A stretch of DNA of 64,000 bases from RH-AL1 sp964244495 (GTDB taxonomy: Bacteria > Pseudomonadota > Alphaproteobacteria > Rhizobiales > Beijerinckiaceae), in assembly GCA_964244495.1 (NCBI GenBank), contig CAXTIU010000002.1:310001-374000 (forward strand). The letters run 5' to 3'. Below, piece after piece: positions 38,315-48,094 of this stretch; positions within the stretch are counted from its first letter, which is position 1, and each line of letters opens with the position of its first letter. The position numbers and the translations under genes were made by a program. The notes beneath the pieces were generated by a model that did no database searches, was not told the DNA's origin, and was given only the letters and a program-made list of their open reading frames with translations.

Positions 38315-38573
38315 GGCATCCGCGCGGAAGACGCGCGGCGGTTTCCGGGCGCGCTGACGCGTTCTCAGACGGTCGCGGCATCGGACCGCGCCCGCGATGC
38401 GGTCCGATGTTGAGGCGAGGTCCGTGGCCGGAAAGGCGCGCCGCCGCTCGTTCGACCATCGCGGCGAGACGCGGCGCCCCCGCCTGGGTTACAAAGGGGT
38501 ACATGCGCCCACCCGCCGCCCTCGGCCCCAGGTTCCCCTCACGCGGTCGGCTTCGGACGGGCCGTCGTCCGCG

Positions 38574-40010
38574 ATGAAGGTGCTGGGCGCCTTCTTCCTC
38601 AACGTCGTGTTCAACTTCGCGGTCGGGTTGCTCGTCGCCAAGTTCCTCGGACCCGAGGAGTACGGCCGGTTCGCCCTCGCGCTCGCCACCGCGACGGCGG
38701 TGCAGGCCGGCTTCCTCGATTGGCTCCGGCTCGGCGCGACACGCTTCTACTCCGAACGCTCGCGCGGCGAGGACCCGGCGCTGCGCGCGACGCTCGACAT
38801 CGCCTTTGCCCTGGTGACAGCCGCGCTCGCGGTCGGCAGCGCGCTGCTGTTCACCACCGGCGTGCACTTCCCGCTGTCGGACGGGCTGATCGCGCTGGCA
38901 CTCGGCGCGGCGGTGGCCAACGGCCTGTTCGACTTCAACACGGCGCTGGTGCGCGCCCGCTTCCACGACGGCCTCTACGTCAAGCTGGTGTTGGTGAAGA
39001 ACGTGCTGGCCTTGGCTTTGACGGGTGGTGGCGCCTTCTACTTCGCTTCCGCCAGGATGGCGCTGGTCGGCGGCGTGGTCAGCCTGTCGGGCTCGGTGGT
39101 GGCCGCCCGCGCCGCGCTGAGCGACCCTGGCGCGGAGGCACGGCTCGCCTCCCTGCCGATCGCCCGCTCGATCCTGCGCTACGCGGCGCCGATCGTCGCC
39201 GCCAACCTTCTCTACATCTCCATCCCGCTCGCCAACCGGGCGCTGGTGGCGGTGCTCTACGGCTTCTCCGAGACGGGGCAGTTCTCGCTCGCCTACGACA
39301 TCGGCACCAAGGCCGTGCAGGCGATCGGCTCGACGCTCGACGTGCTGCTGTTCCAGATCGCCGTGGCGGTGCACGAGCGCCACGGCCACGAGGGCGCCAG
39401 GCGGCAGATCGCCGACAACATGGCCATCGTCCTCGCGATCATCCTGCCGGCGTGCATCGGCATCTGGCTGGTGATGCCCTCGCTGCAGGGCCTGATCGTG
39501 CCGGTGCAGTACCGGGGACCCTTCGAGCGGCTGCTGACGCTGATGATGCCGGGCTTGTTCTGCTTCGGGCTGATCCTGTACGCGATCAACCCGATCTTCC
39601 AGATCGCCAAGCGCACGGCGCCGCTCGTCGCGGCCGCGGTGGTGGGATGCCTCGCCGATCCGCTGATCCTGGTCCTGCTGCCGCGCCGGACGGATGCGTC
39701 CGACCTCGCGATCGCGCAGTCCGGCGCCTTCGCCGCCGCCCTCGTCACCTTGGTCGGCATCGCCTGCCTGTCGCGGCCGGCCTGGCCCCGCGCGCGGGAC
39801 CTGGGCTCGACGATACTCGCCACCCTGGTGATGACGGCCGCGCTCCTGCCGCTACGCGACCAACCCCCCGGCGTGTTGATCCTCGTCGCGCAGGTCGGCG
39901 GCGGCATCCTGGTCTACGCGGCGATGGTCGCCACCCTCGATATCGCGGGGATGCGGAGCCTGGTCGTCGAACGGCTCGCCCCGCTGATGGCGCGGGTCAG
40001 GGCGACATGA
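38574..40010 (+). CDS. oligosaccharide flippase (Wzx/RfbX-like) membrane protein
   Basis: 478 residues from the ATG at 38574, about 12-14 hydrophobic segments. The MATE-like opening GAFFLNVVFNFAVGLLVAKF followed by LGPEEYGRFALA is characteristic of lipopolysaccharide/exopolysaccharide flippases. These export undecaprenyl-linked repeat units across the inner membrane. No glycosyltransferase or polymerase genes are adjacent, so the glycan is unknown. The 3' end overlaps convergent prmA by 14 bases. Confidence 0.85.
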   Translation: MKVLGAFFLNVVFNFAVGLLVAKFLGPEEYGRFALALATATAVQAGFLDWLRLGATRFYSERSRGEDPALRATLDIAFALVTAALAVGSALLFTTGVHFPLSDGLIALALGAAVANGLFDFNTALVRARFHDGLYVKLVLVKNVLALALTGGGAFYFASARMALVGGVVSLSGSVVAARAALSDPGAEARLASLPIARSILRYAAPIVAANLLYISIPLANRALVAVLYGFSETGQFSLAYDIGTKAVQAIGSTLDVLLFQIAVAVHERHGHEGARRQIADNMAIVLAIILPACIGIWLVMPSLQGLIVPVQYRGPFERLLTLMMPGLFCFGLILYAINPIFQIAKRTAPLVAAAVVGCLADPLILVLLPRRTDASDLAIAQSGAFAAALVTLVGIACLSRPAWPRARDLGSTILATLVMTAALLPLRDQPPGVLILVAQVGGGILVYAAMVATLDIAGMRSLVVERLAPLMARVRAT

Positions 40011-40926
40011 CCGGGCGGCGCAGCAGCAGCGTCGCCCAGCCCTCCACGTTTCGTCGCGCGACCAACGCGAAGCCTTGCACCCTGTACGCCGCCACCACCC
40101 CCGGCACGTCAGTGGCGAGCAGCCCGGACAGGATGACCTCCGCCCCCGGCGCGGCGAGGCGGCGCATGGCCGGCGCGAGGGCGCGGAGGGGGCGCGCCAG
40201 GATATTGCCGAAGATCAGGTCGTAGGGCGCGCCGACGCGCAGGCCCGGATGCGCCACCCCGACGGCGCGCACCGGACGCACGGCCGGGCCGGCCGCGTTG
40301 CGCCGGGCGTTGTCGCGCGCGGCGACGACCGCCACACCGTCGATGTCGCCGGCGGCGACGGACCGGTGGAAGCGGCGGGCGGCGGCGATCGCGAGCACGC
40401 CCGTGCCGGTGCCGACATCGAGGATGCGGCGCGGGCGCCGCCGCTTGGCGAGCGTGTTCAGCGTGGCGAGGCAACCGCGCGTCGACCCATGGTGCCCGGT
40501 GCCGAAGGCGAGCGCCGCCTCGATCTCGATGCCGATGTCGCCGACCCCGACCCTCGCCCGGCCGTGCGACCCGTGGATCACGAAACGTCCCTCGCGCACG
40601 GCTTCGAGCCCTTCGAGCGAGGCGGCGACCCAGTCGCGTTTCTCGACCCGGCCGAACGCGGCGGCGGCGGCGGTTGCGGGATCGGTGGCGCAGGCCAACA
40701 GCGCCCGCACGGCGGCCTCGTCCGGCGCCCGGCCGAAGTACACCTCCACGAGCCAAGGTCCGCCGGACCAGGAGGCGACATTGACCGTTTCCTCGAAGGC
40801 GGCGGCGGCGGTGTCGGCGGGATCGAAGGTTTCCACCACGATGTCGGCGACGCGCCGCGCCGTCGCCTCGTCGCAGCGCAGGCGCATCACGTGCGCGGCA
40901 TTGTTGGGCGGCAGGCCTTCGAGCAT
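39997..40926 (-). CDS. prmA: ribosomal protein L11 methyltransferase PrmA
   Basis: 309 residues from the ATG at 40926; a GTG at 40941 is an alternative. PrmA trimethylates L11 at several positions using S-adenosylmethionine. The N-terminal substrate-binding domain is followed by EIEAALAFGTGHHGSTRGCL, ILDVGTGTGVLAIAAAR (motif I) and DLIFGNILARPLRALAP (NIL-A motif), all typical. It follows the second LOV regulator gene at 52 bases. Confidence 0.93.
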   Translation of the reverse strand: MLEGLPPNNAAHVMRLRCDEATARRVADIVVETFDPADTAAAAFEETVNVASWSGGPWLVEVYFGRAPDEAAVRALLACATDPATAAAAAFGRVEKRDWVAASLEGLEAVREGRFVIHGSHGRARVGVGDIGIEIEAALAFGTGHHGSTRGCLATLNTLAKRRRPRRILDVGTGTGVLAIAAARRFHRSVAAGDIDGVAVVAARDNARRNAAGPAVRPVRAVGVAHPGLRVGAPYDLIFGNILARPLRALAPAMRRLAAPGAEVILSGLLATDVPGVVAAYRVQGFALVARRNVEGWATLLLRRPVMSP

Positions 40927-40978
40927 GGCGGCGGTTAGCACGCGGGGCGCGGTCCCGGCAACGCGGGGCCGTGGCCTG

Positions 40979-41398
40979 TCAGGCCGGCGTCAGCTTCAGC
41001 TCGCTCGGCGTCGGCAGGCTCGGCGGCGGATGGCGGACGCATTGCGCGAGGTAGCGGATCGTGGCGACGATACCGGCTTGCGAGAACGGCTTGGACACGA
41101 TGCCGGCGGCGCCCTCGTAGTCCTTCGGCAGCCGGGTCGCGTTGGCGGTGATGAAGACGACCATCGTCTCCTTGGAACCCCGCAGGAAGCGGGCGACGTC
41201 GACGCCGGTCGGGCCGTCGAGCAGCTGCAGGTCCACGAAGGCGACGTCCGGCTCGACCATCCGGGCCAGCGCGATCGCCTCGCCCGACGTCATCGCGGTG
41301 CCGACCACGTCGTGGCCCTCCTCCTCGACGGCCATCTCCAGTTGCATGAGCAGCAGCGCCTCGTCCTCCACGATCAGCACCCGCAGCGGCTCAACCAT
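40979..41398 (-). CDS. single-domain response regulator paired with the second LOV kinase (LovR-like)
   Basis: 139 residues. Receiver domain only: LIVEDEALLL, phosphoacceptor Asp56 in AFVDLQLLDGPTG, and Lys in IVSKPFSQ. The last ~22 residues, VRHPPPSLPTPSELKLTP, match the tail of the paralogue at 15094 in the pattern VR-x-PPP ... L-x-L-x-P. No output domain. It overlaps its kinase gene by eight bases. Confidence 0.88.
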   Translation of the reverse strand: MVEPLRVLIVEDEALLLMQLEMAVEEEGHDVVGTAMTSGEAIALARMVEPDVAFVDLQLLDGPTGVDVARFLRGSKETMVVFITANATRLPKDYEGAAGIVSKPFSQAGIVATIRYLAQCVRHPPPSLPTPSELKLTPA

Positions 41399-42557
41399 CG
41401 ACGAGCACCTCGTCGAAGCGGCGGATCGGCGCGCGAACCTCGACGATCGTCCCGGGATCGGCCGGCCGCCACGTCACGTCGGCCTGGAGCTGGCGGGCGA
41501 GCGTCTTGATGAGCCGGCTGCCGAAACCCGATCCCCGCTGGGCTGCGGGCATGCCGACGCCGTCGTCGGCCAGCACGACCACGAGGCGGCCGTCGGCGGC
41601 GTCGGCGATGCTCACCGACAGCCGACCGGAGCGGCCGGGCGGAAAGGCGTGCTTGAGGGCGTTCATCATCAGCTCGTTGAGCATCAGCGCGACGGGTGAG
41701 GCCTGCTGCGCCGGCACCTGCACCGGTCGCAGGTCGAGCGAGAGCGCGATGTCGTCGCGCCCGAACGCCTTGAGCAGCTCGTGGGCGATGTCGCGGAGGA
41801 ATTCAGCGACGTCGAAACGCCTGACGTCCTCGGACTGGTAGAGGCGGCGATGGACGGTACCGATCGATTCGACGCGCTGGAGCATGCTGTCGAGCGACGC
41901 GCGCGCCTGCGGGTCGGCGATGGAGCGGGTCTGCATCGCGAGCAGCGCCGAGATCATCTGGATGTTGTTCTTGACCCGGTGGTCGACCTCGTGGACGAGC
42001 ATGGTCTGGGCGGCGAGCGCCTCGCGCAGCTCGTCGGTCCGGCGCGCCACCTCGCGTTCCAGCCACTCCTGCTGGCTCGCGACGGCGCGCTGCGCCTCGA
42101 TGCGATCGGTCACGTCGAGCTGCGAGGCGAAGAAGAATTGCAGCTCGCCGGCGGCGTTGGTGACCGGGCTGATGAACAGGCCGTTCCAGAACGGCTCGCC
42201 GGACTTGCGATGGTTGAGGATGTCGACGGCGATGTCGCGACGCGCGTCGATCGCGGCGCGGATCGCCCGCACGGAGGCCTTGTCGGTGTCGGGGCCCTGC
42301 AGGAAGCGGCAGTTGCGTCCGAGCACTTCCTCGCGGCCGTAGCCCGTCAGCCGGTAGAAGGCGGCGTTGGCGAAGACGATCGGATTGTCCGGCTGTCGTG
42401 GGTCGGTGACGATCATCGCCATGCGCGTCGCACGAACCGCGGCGGCGAAGGGGTCGCCCTGCCCCTGTTCGGCGTGAAGTCGATCGGTCTCACGCCAGTC
42501 GTGGATATCCGTCAAATGCGAGTTCCCCGACAGACGAGGTTTAGCTCGCACAGACAT
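41391..42557 (-). CDS. LOV-domain blue-light sensor histidine kinase, HWE/HisKA_2 type (second copy)
   Basis: 388 residues. LOV domain at residues ~35-155 with GRNCRFLQG (photoactive Cys83), then the phosphoacceptor segment VHEVDHRVKNNIQMISAL (His193) and the ATPase domain with MLNELMMNALKHAFPPG and LADDGVGMP. Alignment with the copy at 13946 is close over the whole length, including the opening DRLHA-x-(T/Q)GKGDPFAAAVRATRM-type segment. Expected to signal through the overlapping regulator gene. The upstream gap to guaA's 3' end shows no terminator. Confidence 0.92.
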   Translation of the reverse strand: MSVRAKPRLSGNSHLTDIHDWRETDRLHAEQGQGDPFAAAVRATRMAMIVTDPRQPDNPIVFANAAFYRLTGYGREEVLGRNCRFLQGPDTDKASVRAIRAAIDARRDIAVDILNHRKSGEPFWNGLFISPVTNAAGELQFFFASQLDVTDRIEAQRAVASQQEWLEREVARRTDELREALAAQTMLVHEVDHRVKNNIQMISALLAMQTRSIADPQARASLDSMLQRVESIGTVHRRLYQSEDVRRFDVAEFLRDIAHELLKAFGRDDIALSLDLRPVQVPAQQASPVALMLNELMMNALKHAFPPGRSGRLSVSIADAADGRLVVVLADDGVGMPAAQRGSGFGSRLIKTLARQLQADVTWRPADPGTIVEVRAPIRRFDEVLVDG

Positions 42558-42682
42558 AGCGCAGATTGCCGAGGATGCCGTTAGTCATTTTGACCGGGGG
42601 TCGGCGCCCGCGTCATTTGATCCGATCGGGGAGGAGGCGACGATAACATTCGTGAATCGCGACTGGATCGGGGGTCGGCGCC

Positions 42683-44290
42683 TCACTCCCACTCGATCGT
42701 TCCCGGCGGCTTGGACGTCACGTCGTAGACCACGCGGTTGATGCCCTGGACCTCGTTGATGATGCGGGTCGCGGTGCGCCCCAGCACCGCCATGTCGAAG
42801 GGGAAGAAATCCGCCGTCATGCCGTCGACGGCGGTGACCGCCCGCAGCGCGCAGACGAAGTCGTAGGTGCGGCCATCCCCCATCACGCCGACGCTCTGCA
42901 CCGGCAGCAGAACGGCGAAGGCCTGCCAGATCGTGTCGTAGAGGCCGGCGCGGCGGATCTCGTCGAGGTAGATCGCGTCCGCCTCGCGCAGGATCGCGAG
43001 CTTCTCCGGCGTCACCACGCCCGGGCAGCGAATCGCGAGGCCGGGGCCGGGGAACGGGTGGCGCCCGACGAAGCCGTCCGGCAGGCCGAGCGCGCGGCCG
43101 AGCGCGCGCACCTCGTCCTTGAACAGCTCGCGGAGCGGCTCGACGAGCTTGAGGTTCATGCGCTCGGGCAGGCCGCCGACGTTGTGGTGCGACTTGATCG
43201 TCACCGACGGCCCGCCGGAGAAGGACACGGACTCGATCACGTCGGGGTAAAGGGTCCCCTGCGCCAGGAATTCGAGCGGTCCCCGCCCGTCTTCCGCGAT
43301 CCGCTTCGCCTGCTGCTCAAAGGTCGCGACGAACAGACGACCGATGATCTTGCGCTTCTGCTCCGGGTCCTTGATGCCGTGCAGCGCGCCGAGGAAAAGC
43401 TCAGCCGCTTCAATGTGCACCAGGGGAATGCTGAAGTGCTCGCGGAACAGGGCGACGATCTGCTCCGACTCGCCCTTCCGCATCAAGCCATGGTCGACGT
43501 AGACGCAGGTGAGCCGGTCGCCGATCGCCTCGTGGATCAGCACGGCGGCGACCGCCGAGTCGACGCCGCCCGACAGGCCGCACAGCACCCTGCCCTCGCC
43601 CACCTTGGCGCGGATCGCGGCGACCGCCTCGGCGCGGAACGCCTTCATCGTCCAGTCGGCGCGGCAGCCGGCGATGCCCCGCACGAAGTTGGCGAGCAGC
43701 TTCGCCCCGTCCGGCGTGTGATGCACCTCGGGATGGAACTGCAGGCCGTAGAAGCGCCGCGCCTCGTCGGCCATCATGCAGTCCGGCGCGTTGGCCGAGC
43801 GGCCGATGCGCTGGAAGCCGGCCGGCATCCGGGTGACGCGGTCGCCGTGGCTCATCCACACCGGATGGAGGCCGTGCGCCCACACGCCGTCGAGCAGCGG
43901 CGAGGTCGCGGTCGCCTCGACATCGGCCCGCCCGAACTCGCGGTGGTGGCCGGACTCGACCGCGCCGCCGAGCTGCACCGCCATCAGCTGTTCGCCGTAG
44001 CAGATGCCGAGCACCGGGATGCCGGCGGTGAACAGCGCGTCCGGCGCGCGCGGCGAGCCGTCCTCCAGCACGGAGGCGGGGCCGCCCGACAGGATCACCG
44101 CCTTGGGCTTGATCGCGTCGAGCGCGGCGGCGGCGGATTGGAACGGCGCGATCTCGCAGTAGACGCCGGCCTCCCGCACCCGACGGGCGATCAACTGGGT
44201 GACCTGCGAGCCGAAGTCGATGATGAGGACCTTGTCGTGGTTGGCGAGGACGTCGTCATGGACGAGGTCGGGTTGAAAATCGGCGGCCAT
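42683..44290 (-). CDS. guaA: GMP synthase (glutamine-hydrolysing)
   Basis: 535 residues from the ATG at 44290; the open frame continues upstream without similarity. GuaA aminates XMP to GMP using glutamine. The glutaminase domain has the nucleophile in GICYGEQLMAVQLGG and the HPEVHHT His/Glu pair; the synthase domain has the PP-loop LSGGVDSAVAAVL and the C-terminal dimerisation domain ends NRVVYDVTSKPPGTIEWE. Full length. Confidence 0.97.
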   Translation of the reverse strand: MAADFQPDLVHDDVLANHDKVLIIDFGSQVTQLIARRVREAGVYCEIAPFQSAAAALDAIKPKAVILSGGPASVLEDGSPRAPDALFTAGIPVLGICYGEQLMAVQLGGAVESGHHREFGRADVEATATSPLLDGVWAHGLHPVWMSHGDRVTRMPAGFQRIGRSANAPDCMMADEARRFYGLQFHPEVHHTPDGAKLLANFVRGIAGCRADWTMKAFRAEAVAAIRAKVGEGRVLCGLSGGVDSAVAAVLIHEAIGDRLTCVYVDHGLMRKGESEQIVALFREHFSIPLVHIEAAELFLGALHGIKDPEQKRKIIGRLFVATFEQQAKRIAEDGRGPLEFLAQGTLYPDVIESVSFSGGPSVTIKSHHNVGGLPERMNLKLVEPLRELFKDEVRALGRALGLPDGFVGRHPFPGPGLAIRCPGVVTPEKLAILREADAIYLDEIRRAGLYDTIWQAFAVLLPVQSVGVMGDGRTYDFVCALRAVTAVDGMTADFFPFDMAVLGRTATRIINEVQGINRVVYDVTSKPPGTIEWE

Positions 44291-44549
44291 GGCGATCCCT
44301 GAAGCATCAGCCCGCACGCACGGCGGTTTCCGGGTGGGGCTGACGCGGTGCTTGAGGCGAGCCCCCGATGTAGAGCGTTTCGGCGCCGGTTTGAACGGCT
44401 TTCCTTCACGGCCGCGGGATGGGACGCGGCCTTGTCGCGGCGAAACATGGCTACCGCGAGCTTGCCGGCGGGCGCCGCTTTCGCCGGCTCGGTTTGAGGC
44501 GGCGGCAAGGGCTCTCCCCCTATGGTCGCGGCAACCGAAGGAGCCGGTC

Positions 44550-44819
44550 ATGACCGCATTGTTCTTCATTTCCCGGGACACCGGCCCCGGGCAGCGGGTC
44601 GATCTCGCCTCCCTGGCCCAGCTGTTCGCCGAACCCGACGAGCCGACCCCGCCGCGCGCCGACCGGCGCCCCATCGTGCGGCTCGCGCTGCTGGCGCTCA
44701 TCCTCCTCGGAACGGTCGGCGACATGGTGTTCGTGGCCAGGCCCGGCGCGTTGTGCCCCGCCGCCGGCATCGAGCGGTCGAGCCAGGCGGCCGGCCCGTC
44801 AGGTCCTGAGCAGGCTTGA
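44550..44819 (+). CDS. small single-span membrane protein of unknown function
   Basis: 89 residues from the ATG at 44550, with AAGGAG eight bases upstream, which decides the start. One hydrophobic segment (IVRLALLALILLGTVGDMVF) is preceded by a Pro/Arg-rich loop and followed by a short Ala/Gly-rich end. It overlaps the convergent rsmB gene by 21 bases. I do not recognise it; the ribosome site and amino acid pattern favour a real gene. Confidence 0.55.
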   Translation: MTALFFISRDTGPGQRVDLASLAQLFAEPDEPTPPRADRRPIVRLALLALILLGTVGDMVFVARPGALCPAAGIERSSQAAGPSGPEQA

Positions 44820-46085
44820 AACGAAGAACCCGTCGGTACCGGTGCGCAGCGGCGACAGGCGGATGCCGAGGTCGCCGGCGTGGGCGGCGAGGGCGGGAAG
44901 CCCGGCCGCCGTCGCCACCGCCGCCGGCGCCTGCGACCTGAAGGCGTCTTGGGTCGCCAGGAAGGCCTCGATCCGCCTTTCGTTCTCGTCGGCGAGCAGA
45001 GAGCAGGTGACGTAGACGAGCCGGCCACCCGCCTTCACGTAGGTCGCCGCCTGGGCCAGCACCGCGTCCTGTTCCTTGATCCGCTGGTCGAGCGCGCCGG
45101 GCCGCACCCGCCATTTGGCGTCGGGGTTGCGGCGCCAGGTGCCGGTGCCCGTGCAGGGCGCGTCGACGAGGACGAGGTCGCAGCGGCCTCGGAGGTCGTC
45201 GATCGGCGGCACGCCCCGGCGCGGGGCGCGGATCTGGACCGTGCGCGCGCCCGACTTGTCGAGGCGGGGAAACAGCCCGGCGAGGCGCCGTCCGTCGGTG
45301 TCGGCGGCGTAGATCTGCCCCCGGTTCCCCATCAGGGCGGCGAGCGCCAGCGTCTTGCCGCCCCCGCCGGCGCAGAGGTCCAGCACCTGCTGCCCCGGCT
45401 GGGGATTGGCGAGCCGCGCCGCCAGCTGCGAACCCTCGTCCTGCACCTCGACGAGCCCCTTGACGAAGGCCGGCTCGCCGCTCAGCGCCGGGCCGCGCCC
45501 ATCGAGGCCGAGCGGCAGCCGCAGGCCGTCGGGCGACAGGGTCGATGCCACCGGCGACACATGGGCGAGGGCGGCCAGCACCTTATCGCGCGTCGCCTTG
45601 AGCGTGTTGACCCGCACGTCGAGCGGCGCCCGCTCCGCCATGGCCTGCATCTCGGGCACCAGCGCGTCGCCGAACACGGCCGCGAGCGCCGGCTCGATCC
45701 ACGGCGGGAAGTCGCCCTGGACGTGGAGCGGCGCGTCGGCCACGGCCCGCGTGGCGAGCGCCGCGCGCTCCGCGTCGCTCAAGGTTTCCGGCGCGTGCGC
45801 GTCGCCGGTGCAGATCGCGGCGATGGCGTCGGCGGTCATGCCCCTCGCCCTGGCGAGCGAGCCGAGCACGATCGCGCGCGGCGTCTCCGCGTCCATCACC
45901 CAGGCGGCGGAGGCCCGTCGGCGCAGCGCATCGTAGACGTGGGCCGCGACCGCCGCGCGGTCCTTGGATCCGGCGAAGCGATGGGCGAAACCGTAGTCCT
46001 TCAGGGCGTCGGCGGCGGGGCGGCGCCGCGCCTCGATCTCGGCGAGGACGACGATCGCCGCCGCCAGCCGTCCCCCCGGCGTCAT
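44799..46085 (-). CDS. rsmB: RsmB/NOP family 16S rRNA (cytosine-C5) methyltransferase
   Basis: 428 residues from the ATG at 46085. An NusB-like N-terminal RNA-binding domain is followed by the m5C methyltransferase domain: VQDEGSQLAARL, VLDLCAGGGGKTLALAALM, LVLVDAPCTGTGTWRRNPD (conserved PC motif) and LVYVTCSLLADENE (catalytic TCS). RsmB methylates C967 of 16S rRNA; the exact target here is inferred. Its start overlaps the MAPEG gene stop by four bases (ATGA). Confidence 0.92.
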   Translation of the reverse strand: MTPGGRLAAAIVVLAEIEARRRPAADALKDYGFAHRFAGSKDRAAVAAHVYDALRRRASAAWVMDAETPRAIVLGSLARARGMTADAIAAICTGDAHAPETLSDAERAALATRAVADAPLHVQGDFPPWIEPALAAVFGDALVPEMQAMAERAPLDVRVNTLKATRDKVLAALAHVSPVASTLSPDGLRLPLGLDGRGPALSGEPAFVKGLVEVQDEGSQLAARLANPQPGQQVLDLCAGGGGKTLALAALMGNRGQIYAADTDGRRLAGLFPRLDKSGARTVQIRAPRRGVPPIDDLRGRCDLVLVDAPCTGTGTWRRNPDAKWRVRPGALDQRIKEQDAVLAQAATYVKAGGRLVYVTCSLLADENERRIEAFLATQDAFRSQAPAAVATAAGLPALAAHAGDLGIRLSPLRTGTDGFFVSSLLRT

Positions 46086-46525
46086 GCGGCGAGGCCGACC
46101 GGGAACACGATGCCGAAGACCACGCCGAAGAAGATCAACAGCCAGAGCAGCGCTGTCGCCGCCGCCGAGCCGATGAACAGCAGGCCCCTGACAGAGACCT
46201 TGTTGTTGGTGGTGTGGACGAAGGCGTGGACGAGGCGCAGCGCCACGAACAGCCATTCCAGCAGCACGAACAGGGTGCCGGCCTGGTGCAGCACGATCGC
46301 GAAGATGACGGCGAGCATGAACAGCACCGGCATCTCGAACTGGTTGGCGTAGCAATTGCCGAACTGCTTCGAGCGGGCCGGCCACGCCGCGTCGGAGAGC
46401 GCGATGTCGCTCTCCCGCACGCCGGCGCGCGTCGCGTCGCGGCGTGTCTTGGCCATTCCGCCGAGCAGGACGAAGACGAGCGCGACCTGGACGAGGACGG
46501 GCAGGAGAACGGACTGGATGGACAT
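46082..46525 (-). CDS. MAPEG family membrane protein
   Basis: 147 residues with four hydrophobic segments, the size of MAPEG proteins (membrane-associated proteins in eicosanoid and glutathione metabolism). The conserved block QFGNCYANQFEMPVLFMLAV and the RLVHAFVHTTNNKV motif are clear. Bacterial members are mostly uncharacterised; some have glutathione-dependent activity. Coupled to rsmB by an ATGA overlap. Confidence 0.87.
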   Translation of the reverse strand: MSIQSVLLPVLVQVALVFVLLGGMAKTRRDATRAGVRESDIALSDAAWPARSKQFGNCYANQFEMPVLFMLAVIFAIVLHQAGTLFVLLEWLFVALRLVHAFVHTTNNKVSVRGLLFIGSAAATALLWLLIFFGVVFGIVFPVGLAA

Positions 46526-46694
46526 GGGGAGCTCGGTGCGGCGTTACCCGTTTCATCGGCGAAAGCCGCAGTCGAGTCAAAGGGCCCCGAGTCGCCGGCG
46601 GACGCCCGGCCCCGCGCGGCAGGGGTCGAGCGCCCCACCGCGTCGCCCGCCACCGCCGGCTGGCGGCACGGCCGGCGAGGAACGGAAGCCGGCG

Positions 46695-48092
46695 TCAGTC
46701 GAGGTTCTTCAGGATCGTCTCGACCATCTTCTTGGCGTCGCCGAACAGCATCATCGTGTTGTCGCGGAAGAACAGCTCGTTCTCGACGCCGGCGTAGCCC
46801 GAGCCCATACCGCGCTTGATGAACAGCACGGTCTTGGCCTTCTCCACATCGAGGATCGGCATGCCGTAGATGGCGGAGCTTTTGTCCGTCTTGGCGGACG
46901 GATTGGTGACGTCGTTAGCGCCGATCACGAAGGCGACGTCGGCCTGGCCGAAGGCGGAGTTGATGTCCTCCAGCTCGTACACCTCGTCGTAGGGCACGTT
47001 GGCCTCGGCGAGCAGCACGTTCATGTGGCCGGGCATGCGGCCGGCGACGGGATGGATGGCGTATTTCACGTCCACCCCCTCCTTCTTCAGCGTGTCGGCC
47101 ATCTCGCGCAGCGCGTGCTGGGCCTGCGCCACCGCCATGCCGTAGCCCGGCACGATGATGACGGAGGAGGCGTTCTGCATGATGTAGGCGGCGTCCTCCG
47201 CCGAGCCCTGCTTGACCGGCCTCGTTTCCTTGGCGCCGGAGCCGCTGGCCACCTCGCCGCCCCATCCGCCGAGGATCACGGACACGAACGAGCGGTTCAT
47301 GCCCTTGCACATGATGTAGGACAGGATCGCGCCCGATGAGCCGACCAGCGCCCCGGTGATGATGAGGGCGAGGTTGCCGAGCGTGAAGCCGATGCCGGCC
47401 GCCGCCCAGCCCGAGTACGAGTTCAGCATGGACACGACGACCGGCATGTCGGCGCCGCCGATCGGCACGATGATGAGGAAGCCGAGCGCGAAGGAGGCGA
47501 GCGCGATCAGCCAGAAGACCAGGAGGCTCTGGGTGAAGATGAACACGATCACCATGGTGACGATCGAGACGGCGAGCGTGATGTTGATGAAGTGGCGCTG
47601 CGGCAGGATGATCGGCTTGCCCGACATGCGCCCGTCGAGCTTGAGGAAGGCGATCACCGAGCCGGCGAAGGTGATGGCGCCGATCGCCAGGCCGATGGAC
47701 ATCTCGATGGTCGAGGCGCCGTGGATGTTGCCGGGCTCGCCGATGCCGAAGGCCTGCGGCGCGTAGGCGGCGCCCGCCGCCACGAACACGGCGGCCAACC
47801 CGACCAGGGCGTGGAACAGCGCGACGAGCTGCGGCATGTCCGTCATCTTGACGGTGCGGGCGCGCCAGGCGCCGATCGCGCCGCCGATCCCGACGCCGAG
47901 GATCACCATGATCCAGGACAGCACGCCGGCCGGCGGCTTGAGCGCCAGCGTGGTCAGGACGGCGAGCCCCATGCCGACCATGCCGAAGCGGTTGCCCTGG
48001 CGCGAGGTCGCCGGCGACGACAGCCCGCGCAGCGCCAGGATGAACAGGATGCCGGCGACGAGGTAGAGGAAGGCCGCGACGTTGACGTTCAC
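46695..48092 (-). CDS. pntB: proton-translocating NAD(P) transhydrogenase, beta subunit
   Basis: 465 residues from the GTG at 48092, the expected length; the frame is open further upstream through pntAB. PntB contains about nine membrane segments (proton channel) and the C-terminal NADP(H)-binding domain with IIVPGYGMAVAQAQHA, HPVAGRMPGHMNVLLAEA and VIGANDVTNPSA. The complex makes NADPH from NADH using the proton gradient. Two bases separate it from pntAB. Confidence 0.96.
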   Translation of the reverse strand: MNVNVAAFLYLVAGILFILALRGLSSPATSRQGNRFGMVGMGLAVLTTLALKPPAGVLSWIMVILGVGIGGAIGAWRARTVKMTDMPQLVALFHALVGLAAVFVAAGAAYAPQAFGIGEPGNIHGASTIEMSIGLAIGAITFAGSVIAFLKLDGRMSGKPIILPQRHFINITLAVSIVTMVIVFIFTQSLLVFWLIALASFALGFLIIVPIGGADMPVVVSMLNSYSGWAAAGIGFTLGNLALIITGALVGSSGAILSYIMCKGMNRSFVSVILGGWGGEVASGSGAKETRPVKQGSAEDAAYIMQNASSVIIVPGYGMAVAQAQHALREMADTLKKEGVDVKYAIHPVAGRMPGHMNVLLAEANVPYDEVYELEDINSAFGQADVAFVIGANDVTNPSAKTDKSSAIYGMPILDVEKAKTVLFIKRGMGSGYAGVENELFFRDNTMMLFGDAKKMVETILKNLD

Positions 48093-48094
48093 GA

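Noticed and set aside
44291..45028. A 246-codon upstream extension of guaA.
   Set aside because: No similarity to GMP synthases upstream of the Met at 44290, and it covers the better-supported small membrane gene and part of rsmB.
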